A stretch of 33,383 nucleotides of DNA. Source: DRKI01 sp011051875. Lineage in GTDB: Bacteria > Desulfobacterota > Desulfobulbia > Desulfobulbales > Desulfobulbaceae. Both the position numbers and the translations under genes were made by a program. How positions within the stretch are numbered: position 1 is the first letter of the stretch; each line of letters begins with the position of its first letter. Shown in pieces: positions 1 through 7,954 of the stretch. The stretch covers positions 1 to 33,383 of the forward strand of contig JALXDL010000113.1 of NCBI GenBank assembly GCA_026990385.1. Direction: 5' to 3'. A model generated the notes under the pieces. It saw nothing but the letters and a program-made list of their open reading frames with translations, ran no database searches and was not told the origin of the DNA.

Positions 1-1
1 T

Positions 2-163
2 TTTCTTGTCAGTGAGTTCCCGCGCGACCGATTCATGGCCTCCCGGTTTGATTCCCATCCCTCGGCCGAGGTTCACGCCAGGATCGCCGCTCTGCTGGCC
101 GATTATCTCCTCAGGACCGGCCTGGTGCCGGGAGGGAAGGGCGATGCAGTTGGCGGCGGATGA
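2..163 (+). CDS. C-terminal fragment of an SGNH/GDSL-type hydrolase or O-acetyltransferase (partial)
   Basis: Only the last 53 codons are inside the window; the gene starts upstream. The fragment carries DSHPSAEVHARIAALL (fragment residues 17-32), which matches the last conserved block of SGNH/GDSL esterases and acyltransferases, where the Asp and His of the DxxH or DxH pair complete the Ser-His-Asp triad (here D17 and H19, followed by a helix). In polysaccharide clusters such proteins often add or remove acetyl groups on sugars. The 83-nt gap to the flippase and the shared strand suggest the same transcription unit. The family call rests on this short block only, so substrate and exact class remain unknown. 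Confidence 0.5.
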   Translation, partial: FLVSEFPRDRFMASRFDSHPSAEVHARIAALLADYLLRTGLVPGGKGDAVGGG

Positions 164-246
164 GGGCCGGGACGGCGGAAATGCCTGTCCGTTGTCCGGG
201 CCGGCCACGGTCACGGGGCAGACCAGACCATGTCGGGAGGTATGAG

Positions 247-1602
247 ATGAGCCGGGACGACGGCAGGGAGGAAACAGCAGGCATCGCCCCGGGGCAGACG
301 ACAACCGGACACGGACTGGTGGGGCTGGTCAGGTCCCTTTTTGGTGCCGTGACCAGGGGCGGCATGGTCTCCCTGGCTGACCAGATGGTGGCCAGCGCCA
401 CCAATTTCCTGACCGGCATGATTATCGGCCGGGTCTGCGCCCGGGACGAGTTCGGACTCTACATGCTCTGCATGAGCGTGGTCCTCTTTGTCCTTGACCT
501 CCAGACCTCCATCATCTCCTCGCCGTTCATGATCTACAGCCAGCGCCTCTCCGGCCGCCGGCATGCCCTCTACCTCGGCAGCACCCTGGTGCACCAGTGG
601 GCCCTGGCCCTGCTGCTGATACTCCTGCTTGCCGGCGGACACCTCCTGCTGGGCCTCGGTATCGGGCCGGCGCAACTGGACCCGGTGGTCAGGTCCCTGG
701 CCGGGGTCATCGCCTTTATCATGTTTCGCGAGTATGTGCGGCGGGTCTGTTTTGCCGGGCTGCAGATGGTCCATGCCCTGCTGGTGGACTGCTGCGTGGC
801 CCTGGTCCAGGTCGGCGGTCTGCTGCTCCTCGCCTGGCAGGGGATCCTGTCCACCAGGATGGCTTTTCTGGTCATCGGCCTTGCCTGCGGCATGGCATCC
901 ACGGGATGGCTCATCCTCAACCGCCGTGCCTGGGTCATCCGTCTGCAGTCGGTGGCGGCCGATTTCAGGAAAAACTGGGAATTCGGGCGATGGGTGTTTG
1001 CCAGTGGCCTGCTCTGGGCCCTGAGCATGAACCTCTACCCCTGGTTCCTGGCCCACTATCACGGTGTTGCCGCCGCCGGTGCCTGGGCGGCCGCGTATGG
1101 GGTCGTCGCCATTGCCAATCCCCTGCTTTTCGGCATCCAGAATTTTCTGGGCCCGAAGATCGTGCAGGCCTATACACGGGGAGGAATGACGGGCCTGCGG
1201 CGGTTCGTGGTGCGCGTGACCGTTGTATTCTTTCTCCTCGTGCTTCCCCTGGCCATGATCCTCTTTGCCTTCGGAGGCAATATCGTGGTCCTGGTATACG
1301 GGGCCAAGTATGGAGGCAACGGGGGGGTGGTCGCCATCCTGGCCGTGAACATGCTGGTCACCGCCGCCGCCTTTATCCTTTCCAGGGCAATTCTGGCCGT
1401 GGAGCAGAGCAGGATTTACTTTGTCGCCAACCTCGTGCCATTGATTATATTATTTGCCTTTGGTATTCTCCTGGTGAAAAAATTCGGCACCATCGGGGTG
1501 GCTTGGGGCAACCTGGCCAGTACCGTTGCAACGGCAGCGGTGCTGCTGTTCTTTTTTTCAGGCCTGAAACGACGGACAGGTGAAGGAAAAGACACGGCAT
1601 GA
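247..1602 (+). CDS. Wzx/MATE-like polysaccharide flippase
   Basis: A 451-aa polytopic membrane protein with about a dozen hydrophobic segments spread over its length and a short charged N-terminal tail. The order (helix pairs from residue ~40, a mid-protein charged loop near FRKNWEFGRWVFASG, then six more helices) fits the MOP superfamily flippases that move undecaprenyl-linked sugar units across the inner membrane. An in-frame start exists at 160, but ATG 247 is preferred because GGGAGG sits 6 nt upstream and the earlier 29 residues are Arg/Pro-rich with no membrane character. Its stop overlaps the next start as ATGA (1599-1602), which indicates translational coupling with the polymerase/ligase gene. 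It could equally be called a generic oligosaccharide exporter; the substrate is not visible. Confidence 0.8.
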   Translation: MSRDDGREETAGIAPGQTTTGHGLVGLVRSLFGAVTRGGMVSLADQMVASATNFLTGMIIGRVCARDEFGLYMLCMSVVLFVLDLQTSIISSPFMIYSQRLSGRRHALYLGSTLVHQWALALLLILLLAGGHLLLGLGIGPAQLDPVVRSLAGVIAFIMFREYVRRVCFAGLQMVHALLVDCCVALVQVGGLLLLAWQGILSTRMAFLVIGLACGMASTGWLILNRRAWVIRLQSVAADFRKNWEFGRWVFASGLLWALSMNLYPWFLAHYHGVAAAGAWAAAYGVVAIANPLLFGIQNFLGPKIVQAYTRGGMTGLRRFVVRVTVVFFLLVLPLAMILFAFGGNIVVLVYGAKYGGNGGVVAILAVNMLVTAAAFILSRAILAVEQSRIYFVANLVPLIILFAFGILLVKKFGTIGVAWGNLASTVATAAVLLFFFSGLKRRTGEGKDTA

Positions 1603-2891
1603 ACAGTACGGCAGTTGATACATTTCGATGGCAGGACCTGCCCTGGGGACTGATTCTGTTCATCTTCGGCGTCTTTTTCTTTGCCACGCCCCTTGATTTT
1701 TTCTGGCCGGTCAAGGTACTGGAGTCGTTCAATATCACCGATGCTGCCGATGCCGCCGTCTCCATGGCCCGGGGCAACATGGGGCGCCAGATCGCCCTGG
1801 GGATCCTGGCGGTTTTTTCCATCTGGAGCCTGGCCTGGAACAGGAACCGGTTCCGGATAAACGGCCTGCTTGGCTGGCTGATCATGTTTTTCCTCGCCTG
1901 GGCCATTTTCAGTATCTGCTGGTCAGTGAACCCGGTCTTCACCATCAAGCGGGTGGCCACCCTCTGTATCCTCTCCCTGGGCGCCCTTGCCGTCGCCGAC
2001 CGGCTGAGCCTGCGGGAACTCATGGCCTTTGGCGTCGTCATTCTCTTTGTCACCATGTGGGTGGGATTCTTTGCCGAGGTCCATGCCGGAACCTTTGCCC
2101 CCAGGAGTGAAGAGTGGCGTTTTGCCGGCCTCATGCACACCGTGGCCATGGGCTGGAACTGCGGGCTGCTGATCCTCCTCGCCGCCGCCCTGGCCAGGGA
2201 CCGGGGCAGGGGCGATGTCCTGGGCCTGGTTCTGGTGATCGCCATGGCCCTCTTCTTCCTGATCATCACCAAGAGCCGGATGGCGGTTTTTTCCGCCTTC
2301 CTGGGCGTGGGGCTCTACTGGACCCTGGTTTCCCCGGGAACCAGGAGGGTCACCCTTGTTCTGCTGCTCCTCATCGGCAGCTCCCTGCTGTTTCTTGCCC
2401 TCCAGGACCGGTTTCTCCCGTTCATGGCCGATGTGGCCACCCTGGGACGCGGCGAGGCGGCAAAGGAGTCGGTGGGCACCCTGACCGGACGCCTTCCCCT
2501 GTGGAGCGAGGCGCTTCGTTACGTCCTGGACCGGCCCATCCTGGGGTATGGGTACAACACCTTTATCAACCCCGGCAGCATCATCAACATTTCCAAGGTG
2601 GTGGGCTGGATCCCGAGTTCCGTCCACTCTGCCTACCTGGATGCCCTGACCGGAACGGGCCTGGTGGGCATCATCACCCTGCTGGCCATTCTTGCCCTGG
2701 CCTTCAAGAGAGCCCTGGAGCTGAGCCGGTTCAACCCGGCCTATGCCTTTGCAGCCGGCCTTATCGTCTGGCTGTGCTACAATTTCTTTCTTGAGGCCCA
2801 CCTGCTGACCAGGCCGTTTTTCATGACGTTCTACGCCATGATCGTGTTTGTCAAACTGGCCTTCCTGCCGGCCGAGGCCCCGGGTTCCTGA
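1599..2891 (+). CDS. O-antigen polymerase/ligase-like membrane protein (Wzy_C/WaaL superfamily)
   Basis: A 430-aa protein with about 10-12 predicted membrane helices. The diagnostic part is the periplasmic loop and following helix: TGRLPLWSEALRYVLDRP, then GYGYNTF, then VHSAYLDALTGTGLVG (around residues 295-360). This is the usual Wzy_C arrangement (R..W..a......p..G.G...., then H..yl......G..G). Members either polymerise glycan repeats or ligate glycan to a lipid or protein acceptor; sequence alone does not separate these roles. It is translationally coupled to the flippase (4-nt overlap) and 3 nt upstream of the glycosyltransferase gene, in keeping with a lipid-linked glycan pathway. Confidence 0.8.
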   Translation: MNSTAVDTFRWQDLPWGLILFIFGVFFFATPLDFFWPVKVLESFNITDAADAAVSMARGNMGRQIALGILAVFSIWSLAWNRNRFRINGLLGWLIMFFLAWAIFSICWSVNPVFTIKRVATLCILSLGALAVADRLSLRELMAFGVVILFVTMWVGFFAEVHAGTFAPRSEEWRFAGLMHTVAMGWNCGLLILLAAALARDRGRGDVLGLVLVIAMALFFLIITKSRMAVFSAFLGVGLYWTLVSPGTRRVTLVLLLLIGSSLLFLALQDRFLPFMADVATLGRGEAAKESVGTLTGRLPLWSEALRYVLDRPILGYGYNTFINPGSIINISKVVGWIPSSVHSAYLDALTGTGLVGIITLLAILALAFKRALELSRFNPAYAFAAGLIVWLCYNFFLEAHLLTRPFFMTFYAMIVFVKLAFLPAEAPGS

Positions 2892-2894
2892 ACC

Positions 2895-3878
2895 ATGGAG
2901 AGGCCCTTGGTCAGTGTCGCGGTACCGACCTACAACCGGTCGGCCATGCTCAAGAACACCCTGGATGGACTGCTTGCCCAGGAGACGGACGGGATCTTTG
3001 CCTACGAGGTGCTGGTTCTGGATGACGCCTCCACCGATGACACCCCGGACGTGGTGGCCGCGCTGTCACGAGAGGCCACGGTCCCGGTCCGCTACATCCT
3101 TGCCGAAGGGAAGGGGTATACCCATGTCCTGAACCGTGCTGTTACCGAGTTTACCGGTCAGTGGCTGGCCTTTTTCGACGATGACCAGCTTGCGGGACCG
3201 GGCTGGCTGAAGGCCCTGTTCACCGTTGCCCGGGAACAGGGGGCCGGGATGGTGGGCGGTCCGGTGGTCCTCGATATCCCTGAGGCCGTGCTTGCAGGCC
3301 TGGGACCGGTCTGCCGGGATCTGTACGGGGAAAGCCCCGATGTCCGGGAGCCGGAGCGATACCGTACCACTCCGCCCCTGCCCTCGGGTGGCAACCGGCT
3401 GGTCCATCGCCGGGTGTTCGAGCAGGTCGGCACCTTCGACGAGACCATGCTCACCGGCGGCTGTGACCGGGATTTTCTTCTCAGGGCCTGCGCGGCCGGA
3501 GTGGTCATGGGCTGGGCGCCGGAGGCCGTGGCCCGGCACGTGATCTCGGCCGACCGCTTCAGCGCTGCCCACATGCGATCCTACAGCCTGCAGTGGGGCT
3601 GTTCCTTTGCCCATATCGACCGCAAGCGGTGGGGAATGACCAGGACCACCCTCGCCTGTATCGCCCGCATCGGCCAGGCCGTGCTGGTCAACCTTCCCTG
3701 CGCGCTGGCGGCCAGGATCAGGGGTGACCGGCGTGCGCTGCGGGACCGGGAAGTCCTGCTCTGGCGGGCGCAGGGATATGTACGCAAGACCATGCAGATG
3801 CTCCTTCCTTCCCTCTTTGCCCAGGAAAAATTCTTTGCCGGCGTCGAGTTCCGGCGTGTGCGGCCGGAGGTCCCCTGA
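2895..3878 (+). CDS. Family 2 glycosyltransferase
   Basis: A 327-aa soluble GT-A fold glycosyltransferase. The N-terminus has the GT2 nucleotide-sugar signature VAVPTYNRSAMLKNTLDGLL (residues ~7-26), followed by VLVLDDASTDDTPDVV and the metal-binding acidic motif FFDDDQLAGPGWL (~94-106). Further on, GGNRLVHRRVFEQVG and GGCDRDFLLRA correspond to the acceptor-side region where the ED or GxDxD catalytic base lies. It probably transfers one sugar onto the lipid-linked glycan at the cytoplasmic face. It starts 3 nt after the polymerase/ligase gene and has only a weak Shine-Dalgarno, consistent with coupled translation. Donor and acceptor cannot be read from the sequence. Confidence 0.88.
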   Translation: MERPLVSVAVPTYNRSAMLKNTLDGLLAQETDGIFAYEVLVLDDASTDDTPDVVAALSREATVPVRYILAEGKGYTHVLNRAVTEFTGQWLAFFDDDQLAGPGWLKALFTVAREQGAGMVGGPVVLDIPEAVLAGLGPVCRDLYGESPDVREPERYRTTPPLPSGGNRLVHRRVFEQVGTFDETMLTGGCDRDFLLRACAAGVVMGWAPEAVARHVISADRFSAAHMRSYSLQWGCSFAHIDRKRWGMTRTTLACIARIGQAVLVNLPCALAARIRGDRRALRDREVLLWRAQGYVRKTMQMLLPSLFAQEKFFAGVEFRRVRPEVP

Positions 3879-3880
3879 GT

Positions 3881-4744
3881 GTGCCCGTCCGGGTGATCAA
3901 CAAGACAATGGACCGGGCGGACCTTGCCACGGCCGAGGCGCGGGCCATCATCCGTGAGCTGGATGACCTGATCCGCGAGCTCCGGCACAGGGGGCTGCGG
4001 ACCAGCTCCTGGTATGGCTGTTTTGACCTGTCCGGCGACCGCCACGAGCGGATCAACCGGGGCTACGGGTACCAGCCCCTTGAGGGAGCGGCAGATGATG
4101 CTCTTTTTCCCTGGTTCCTTTACTGGCAGATCGTCTGGGTTGTCCTCCACGGCGGCTTCACGAGGGAGCAGAAGATCCTCGACCTGGGCGGCAGTTCCTC
4201 CCTGTTTTCCTATTACCTGGCTGCCAGGGGGTATGACGTCACCACTGTGGACCTGCAGGAGGAGCTGGTGGCGAATGCGGACCTGGTGGCCGGACGGATG
4301 GGCTGGAATCTCAAGAATCACCGGATGGATATCAGGAACCTCTGCTTCTCGACCCGGTTTGATCATATCACCTCGATCTGCGTGTTCGAACATATCCCTC
4401 TCTGTGAACGGGTCGAGGTGAACAGGAATATCGGGCTTCTGCTCAATGACCGCGGCAGGTTCACCATCACCTTTGATTACCGCAATCCCTGCCGGTTCTC
4501 CAGGATCGACAGCCCGGAGGACGTGCGGACACAGTTTATTGTTGCCTCCGGCATGAGAGTCCGGGGCAATGAGCAATTCGTCGATACGGGCAAGAATTAT
4601 CTGCTCGATCCCTTTTATTCTGCTCCTGCCTGTTATATGTATAAATTGAGGTCCATCCTCAAGGGTCACCATCATCCCCGGGAACTGTTCCGGACCAGGG
4701 ACGCAAACGATTACACCTTTGGCGCCCTGTTCCTGGAGAAATAG
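3881..4744 (+). CDS. Class I SAM-dependent methyltransferase
   Basis: A 287-aa protein. Motif I, KILDLGGSSSLFSYYLAARG (residues ~98-117), followed by DVTTVDLQEEL with the acidic Asp of motif II, marks a Rossmann SAM-binding fold. The expected post-II and III blocks follow (HRMDIRNLCF, then FDHITSICVFEHIP, then LLNDRGRFTITFDYRNP). The start is GTG 3881, 2 nt after the upstream stop and 10 nt after GGAGG (3866-3870). A ~95-residue N-terminal extension precedes the SAM domain, as in many sugar or lipid-glycan methyltransferases. Position inside the cluster suggests it methylates a sugar or caps a chain, but the target is inferred only from neighbours. Confidence 0.8.
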   Translation: MPVRVINKTMDRADLATAEARAIIRELDDLIRELRHRGLRTSSWYGCFDLSGDRHERINRGYGYQPLEGAADDALFPWFLYWQIVWVVLHGGFTREQKILDLGGSSSLFSYYLAARGYDVTTVDLQEELVANADLVAGRMGWNLKNHRMDIRNLCFSTRFDHITSICVFEHIPLCERVEVNRNIGLLLNDRGRFTITFDYRNPCRFSRIDSPEDVRTQFIVASGMRVRGNEQFVDTGKNYLLDPFYSAPACYMYKLRSILKGHHHPRELFRTRDANDYTFGALFLEK

Positions 4745-4761
4745 CGTTACAGCAAGGAGGG

Positions 4762-4781
4762 CCGGATCGCTTGTGATCCGG
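4762..4781 (+). other. Perfect hairpin downstream of the methyltransferase gene
   Basis: CCGGATC (4762-4768) and GATCCGG (4775-4781) form a perfect 7-bp stem with a 6-nt loop, 18 nt after the methyltransferase stop. No T-run follows, so it is a weak or processing-type element rather than a clear terminator. It may protect the upstream mRNA or partly uncouple the two halves of the cluster. Confidence 0.35.
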
Positions 4782-4816
4782 AATTCCGTCCCCTGCATAC
4801 CTGGAGGCATCTGTCC

Positions 4817-4978
4817 ATGCCCGTGGGGGCGGATTGCGGGGTCCGTATCGCTCCCTGCCTGAATCCGCACGACCATGGACTGCCGGAGCCACGGCGTTAT
4901 TGGAAGGAGATGCGCGGGGAGTGTGTGTGCTGGATCATGGCTGGCTTCTGTTGTGCCGCCGACCGTCACAGAACATAA
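4817..4978 (+). CDS. Possible small Cys-rich ORF, unknown function
   Basis: A 53-codon open frame fills most of the otherwise unexplained 251-nt gap between the two methyltransferase genes. It begins with ATG 4817, preceded by GGAGG (4803-4807) at 9-nt spacing, and stops 17 nt before the next gene's proposed start. The peptide has six Cys residues, arranged as two single Cys near the N-terminus and C-x-C plus C-C in the last third (GECVCW and GFCCAAD). No family was recognised and there is no signal peptide. It may be a real small protein or chance; length, Cys content and a good ribosome-binding site are the only support. Confidence 0.28.
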   Translation: MPVGADCGVRIAPCLNPHDHGLPEPRRYWKEMRGECVCWIMAGFCCAADRHRT

Positions 4979-4995
4979 GAACGAGGTGCGCTGCA

Positions 4996-6405
4996 TTGAA
5001 TAAATCGGAAAGAATCCATCATTTTGACTCCCTGGCCCCGGAGCGGGGGAAGTGGCGGCGCAGGGCTGCCTACTACCACCGGGAGATAGAACGCTACCTT
5101 CGTTTCCTGGTCCCGGCTGGATCGTCGGTCCTGGAGATCGGCTGCGGCACCGGCGAACTGCTGGCGGCCCTGGAGCCCGGCCGGGGGGTGGGGGTGGATA
5201 TCAGCCCGCGCATGGTGGAACGGGCCCGGCGGAATTTTCCATCCCTGGAGTTCCGGGTCGATGACATGGAGAACCTGCAGATCAGTGAAAAGTTCGACTA
5301 TGTTCTTGTGGTCGATACCATCGGACACGTGGATGATATCCAACTCGCCTTTTCCCAGTTGCACAAGGTCTGCAGGCCCGAGACCAGGGTCATCGTGGTC
5401 TATTACAACTATCTCTGGGCGCCGGTCCTGAAATTTGCCGAGTTCACCGGCCTGCGGATGCGGCAGGCCCTGCAGCACTGGCTGCCGCTCGACGATATCG
5501 CCAACCTGCTCTATCTCAACGACTTTGACGTGATCCGCAAGGGATACAAGGTCCTGCTGCCCATCCGCATCCCGTTACTCTCCGCCTTCTGCAACCGCTT
5601 CCTGGCCAACATGCCCATCTTCTGGAAGCTGTCGCTCAACGAGGTCCTGGTGGCCAAGCCCGTGGCCGTGCGCAGGGATCCGGGCGAGGTGAGCTGTTCC
5701 ATCGTCATTCCCTGTCGCAACGAGGAGGGCAACATCGAAAACGCCATCCGCCGGACCCCGGACATGGGCCGGGCCACGGAGATCATCTTTGTCGAGGGCC
5801 ATTCCAGTGACGGTACCCTGGCGGAATGCTACCGGGTCCAGGAGGCCTACCCGGACCGGGATATCACCGTCCTGGTCCAGGACGGCAAGGGCAAGGGAGA
5901 TGCGGTCCGCAAGGGGTTTGCCGCTGCCAGGCATGACGTGCTCATGATCCTTGATGCGGACCTGACCGTGCCGCCCGAGGATCTGCCCAAGTTCTTCCAC
6001 GCCATCGCCACCGGCAAGGGCGAGTTCATCAATGGCTCGCGCCTGGTCTATCGCATGGAAAAGCAGGCCATGCGCTTTCTCAACATCCTGGGCAACAAGT
6101 TCTTCAGCCATGCCTTCACCTACCTCTTCGAGCAGCGGATCCGCGATACCCTTTGCGGCACCAAGGTGCTCTGGAAGACCGATTACGAGAAGATCATCGC
6201 CGGTCGCTCCTATTTCGGCGAGTTTGATCCCTTTGGCGATTTCGACCTGCTCTTCGGCGCGGTCAAGCTCAATCTCAAGATCGTCGAGATCCCCATCCGC
6301 TACCGGGAACGTGCCTACGGCACCACCCAGATCAGCCGCTTCCGGCACGGCCTGCTGCTGCTGAAGATGGTCTTCTTCGCCCTGGGCAAGATCAAGTTCA
6401 TCTGA
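4996..6405 (+). CDS. Fusion of a SAM methyltransferase and a DPM1/GtrB-like family 2 glycosyltransferase
   Basis: A 469-aa two-domain protein. Residues ~1-210 are a class I methyltransferase (VLEIGCGTGELLAALEPG, GVGVDISPRMVERARRNFP, then FDYVLVVDTIGHVDD). Residues ~230-450 are a GT2 domain of the polyprenyl-phosphate glycosyltransferase type (CSIVIPCRNEEGNIENAI, EIIFVEGHSSDGTL, DGKGKGDAVRKGF, MILDADLTVPPEDL with the DxD metal site, then FINGSRLVYRMEKQAMRFLN). The proposed start is TTG 4996, 9 nt after GAGG (4983-4986). A longer frame from 4834 is possible, but its extra 54 residues overlap the small ORF and look non-coding. The GT domain ends without the usual C-terminal membrane helices. It may methylate and glycosylate a common lipid-linked intermediate. 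Confidence 0.8.
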   Translation: MNKSERIHHFDSLAPERGKWRRRAAYYHREIERYLRFLVPAGSSVLEIGCGTGELLAALEPGRGVGVDISPRMVERARRNFPSLEFRVDDMENLQISEKFDYVLVVDTIGHVDDIQLAFSQLHKVCRPETRVIVVYYNYLWAPVLKFAEFTGLRMRQALQHWLPLDDIANLLYLNDFDVIRKGYKVLLPIRIPLLSAFCNRFLANMPIFWKLSLNEVLVAKPVAVRRDPGEVSCSIVIPCRNEEGNIENAIRRTPDMGRATEIIFVEGHSSDGTLAECYRVQEAYPDRDITVLVQDGKGKGDAVRKGFAAARHDVLMILDADLTVPPEDLPKFFHAIATGKGEFINGSRLVYRMEKQAMRFLNILGNKFFSHAFTYLFEQRIRDTLCGTKVLWKTDYEKIIAGRSYFGEFDPFGDFDLLFGAVKLNLKIVEIPIRYRERAYGTTQISRFRHGLLLLKMVFFALGKIKFI

Positions 6406-6447
6406 CTTCCGGTAAACCGCCAACCGCCCACCCGTGAGATCCCTGTC

Positions 6448-7908
6448 ATGAAGATCGTCTGCGTCTATTCGCTTTCAACCTTTTCCCTGAAAAGAGAACT
6501 GTACAGCCCCGGTGACATCCCGTTTGGTATCTCGTTCATCGCCACCATCCTGAAAAAAGCCGGGCATGATGTTCACCTGGTGGTGGTGAACCCGCGAACA
6601 AAACTGCGCCGGAAATTCAGGGAGCTGATCGAGGAACAGAGGCCTGCGCTTTTCTGCCTCACCGCTGTCTCGAGCCAGATCGCCCTGATCAGGCGGGTCG
6701 GCGAGACGATCAGGGCGCTCGACCCGGAGGCCTACATCATCATGGGAGGGGCCCATCCCTCCCTGAACCCGGAGGACGTGATCGGCTATCCCTTTGTGGA
6801 CGCCGTGTGCAGGGGCGAGGGGGAAGACGCGGTCGTTGCGCTTGCCCGGCAGCTGGAAAGGGGAGAGGAGCCGGCCGGCATCGCCAACCTGTGGATCAAG
6901 AACCGGCGCACGGGCGGGATCGAGAAAAACCCTGTCCGGTCCTTTCGCGAGGACCTCGATGACCTGCCCTTCATCGACCGCGAGATGTGGGAGCCGTTCA
7001 TCTCCCACAAGAAGGGCAAGGTCTATACCATCCTGGCCGGCCGCGGCTGCCCCAACCGCTGCACCTACTGCTCGAACCATGCCCTGGCGCAGGTGGCCAC
7101 GGGCCGCTACGTGCGCTTTCGTTCCCCGGACAACATCATCGCCGAGATCAGGGAACTCCTGGCCCGGGATGACAACGTGGAGATCGTCTTCCTGGAGACC
7201 GAGACCCTGGGGGCCAACCTGAGGTATACCTATGCCCTGCTGGAGAAACTGGCCGAGTTCAACCGGGGGCTGGAAAAACCCCTCGAGTTCGGGACCAACC
7301 TGGCCCTGACCACCCAGATCAAGAACAACCGGGAGCTGCTGGAGGCATTCCGGAAGGCCAACCTCACTTTTTTCCGGGTGGGCCTGGAGTCGGGATCCGA
7401 GAGGATCCGGCGCGAGGTCCTGTCCCGGCCAAGGTATTACAACAGGGACCTGATCGATTTCTGCGCCATGTGCCGGGAGTATGACATCCGGTATACCATC
7501 AATATCCTCATCGGCCTTCCCGGCGAGACCCCGGCCGATTTCCAGGAGACCATCGATGTCACCCGGGCCTGCCAGCCCACATTCGGCGTCTCGGTCAGTA
7601 TCTTTTTTCCCTATCCCGGCACCAGGCTCTTTGCCCTGTGCAAGGAACAGAACCTGCTCAGCGACAAGGCGACAACCACCCTGTTTGAACGGACCGGTAC
7701 GGTCCTGAATCTGCCCGATTTTCCTTCCTGGCGGATCAAGAAAGAGTTCATCCTCTTTCATTACAAGGTCTACCGCGGCCGCGAGCCGTGGCCGCGCCTT
7801 GCCTGGAAGACGGTCCGCTACACCGTTGACGCCTTTCCGGCCAGCAAGCGCTTCATCTCCGGCATCGTGCATGGCCTCCGTTCCCTCCTGCCGCTGTCGC
7901 TATCCTGA
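6448..7908 (+). CDS. B12-binding-domain radical SAM protein
   Basis: A 486-aa protein. Residues ~1-140 form a cobalamin-binding-type Rossmann domain (PFGISFIATILKKAGHDVHL, then IIMGGAHPSLNPEDV and a CRGEGEDAVVAL block). The radical SAM core follows with the [4Fe-4S] motif C201-PNR-C205-TY-C208, then the GGE-like and ELV-type regions and VGLESGSERIRREVL (SAM-contact region). The ~90-residue C-terminal tail contains no extra Cys cluster. Related enzymes perform radical C-methylation or rearrangements on lipids, sugars and natural products. Here it ends the glycan cluster and is closed by a terminator, so a role in modifying the glycan or its lipid carrier is likely but not shown. Confidence 0.85.
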   Translation: MKIVCVYSLSTFSLKRELYSPGDIPFGISFIATILKKAGHDVHLVVVNPRTKLRRKFRELIEEQRPALFCLTAVSSQIALIRRVGETIRALDPEAYIIMGGAHPSLNPEDVIGYPFVDAVCRGEGEDAVVALARQLERGEEPAGIANLWIKNRRTGGIEKNPVRSFREDLDDLPFIDREMWEPFISHKKGKVYTILAGRGCPNRCTYCSNHALAQVATGRYVRFRSPDNIIAEIRELLARDDNVEIVFLETETLGANLRYTYALLEKLAEFNRGLEKPLEFGTNLALTTQIKNNRELLEAFRKANLTFFRVGLESGSERIRREVLSRPRYYNRDLIDFCAMCREYDIRYTINILIGLPGETPADFQETIDVTRACQPTFGVSVSIFFPYPGTRLFALCKEQNLLSDKATTTLFERTGTVLNLPDFPSWRIKKEFILFHYKVYRGREPWPRLAWKTVRYTVDAFPASKRFISGIVHGLRSLLPLSLS

Positions 7909-7916
7909 AATCGTAC

Positions 7917-7950
7917 CCCGGCTGTTGCCGCAGCCGGGCGGATTTTTTTT
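7917..7950 (+). terminator. Rho-independent terminator of the glycan cluster
   Basis: CCCGGCTG (7917-7924) and CAGCCGGG (7931-7938) form a perfect 8-bp GC-rich stem with a 6-nt loop, followed 4 nt later by eight T residues (7943-7950). It lies 8 nt after the radical SAM stop codon. On the opposite strand there is no T-run, so it works for the + strand only. Confidence 0.92.
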
Positions 7951-7954
7951 CGTT

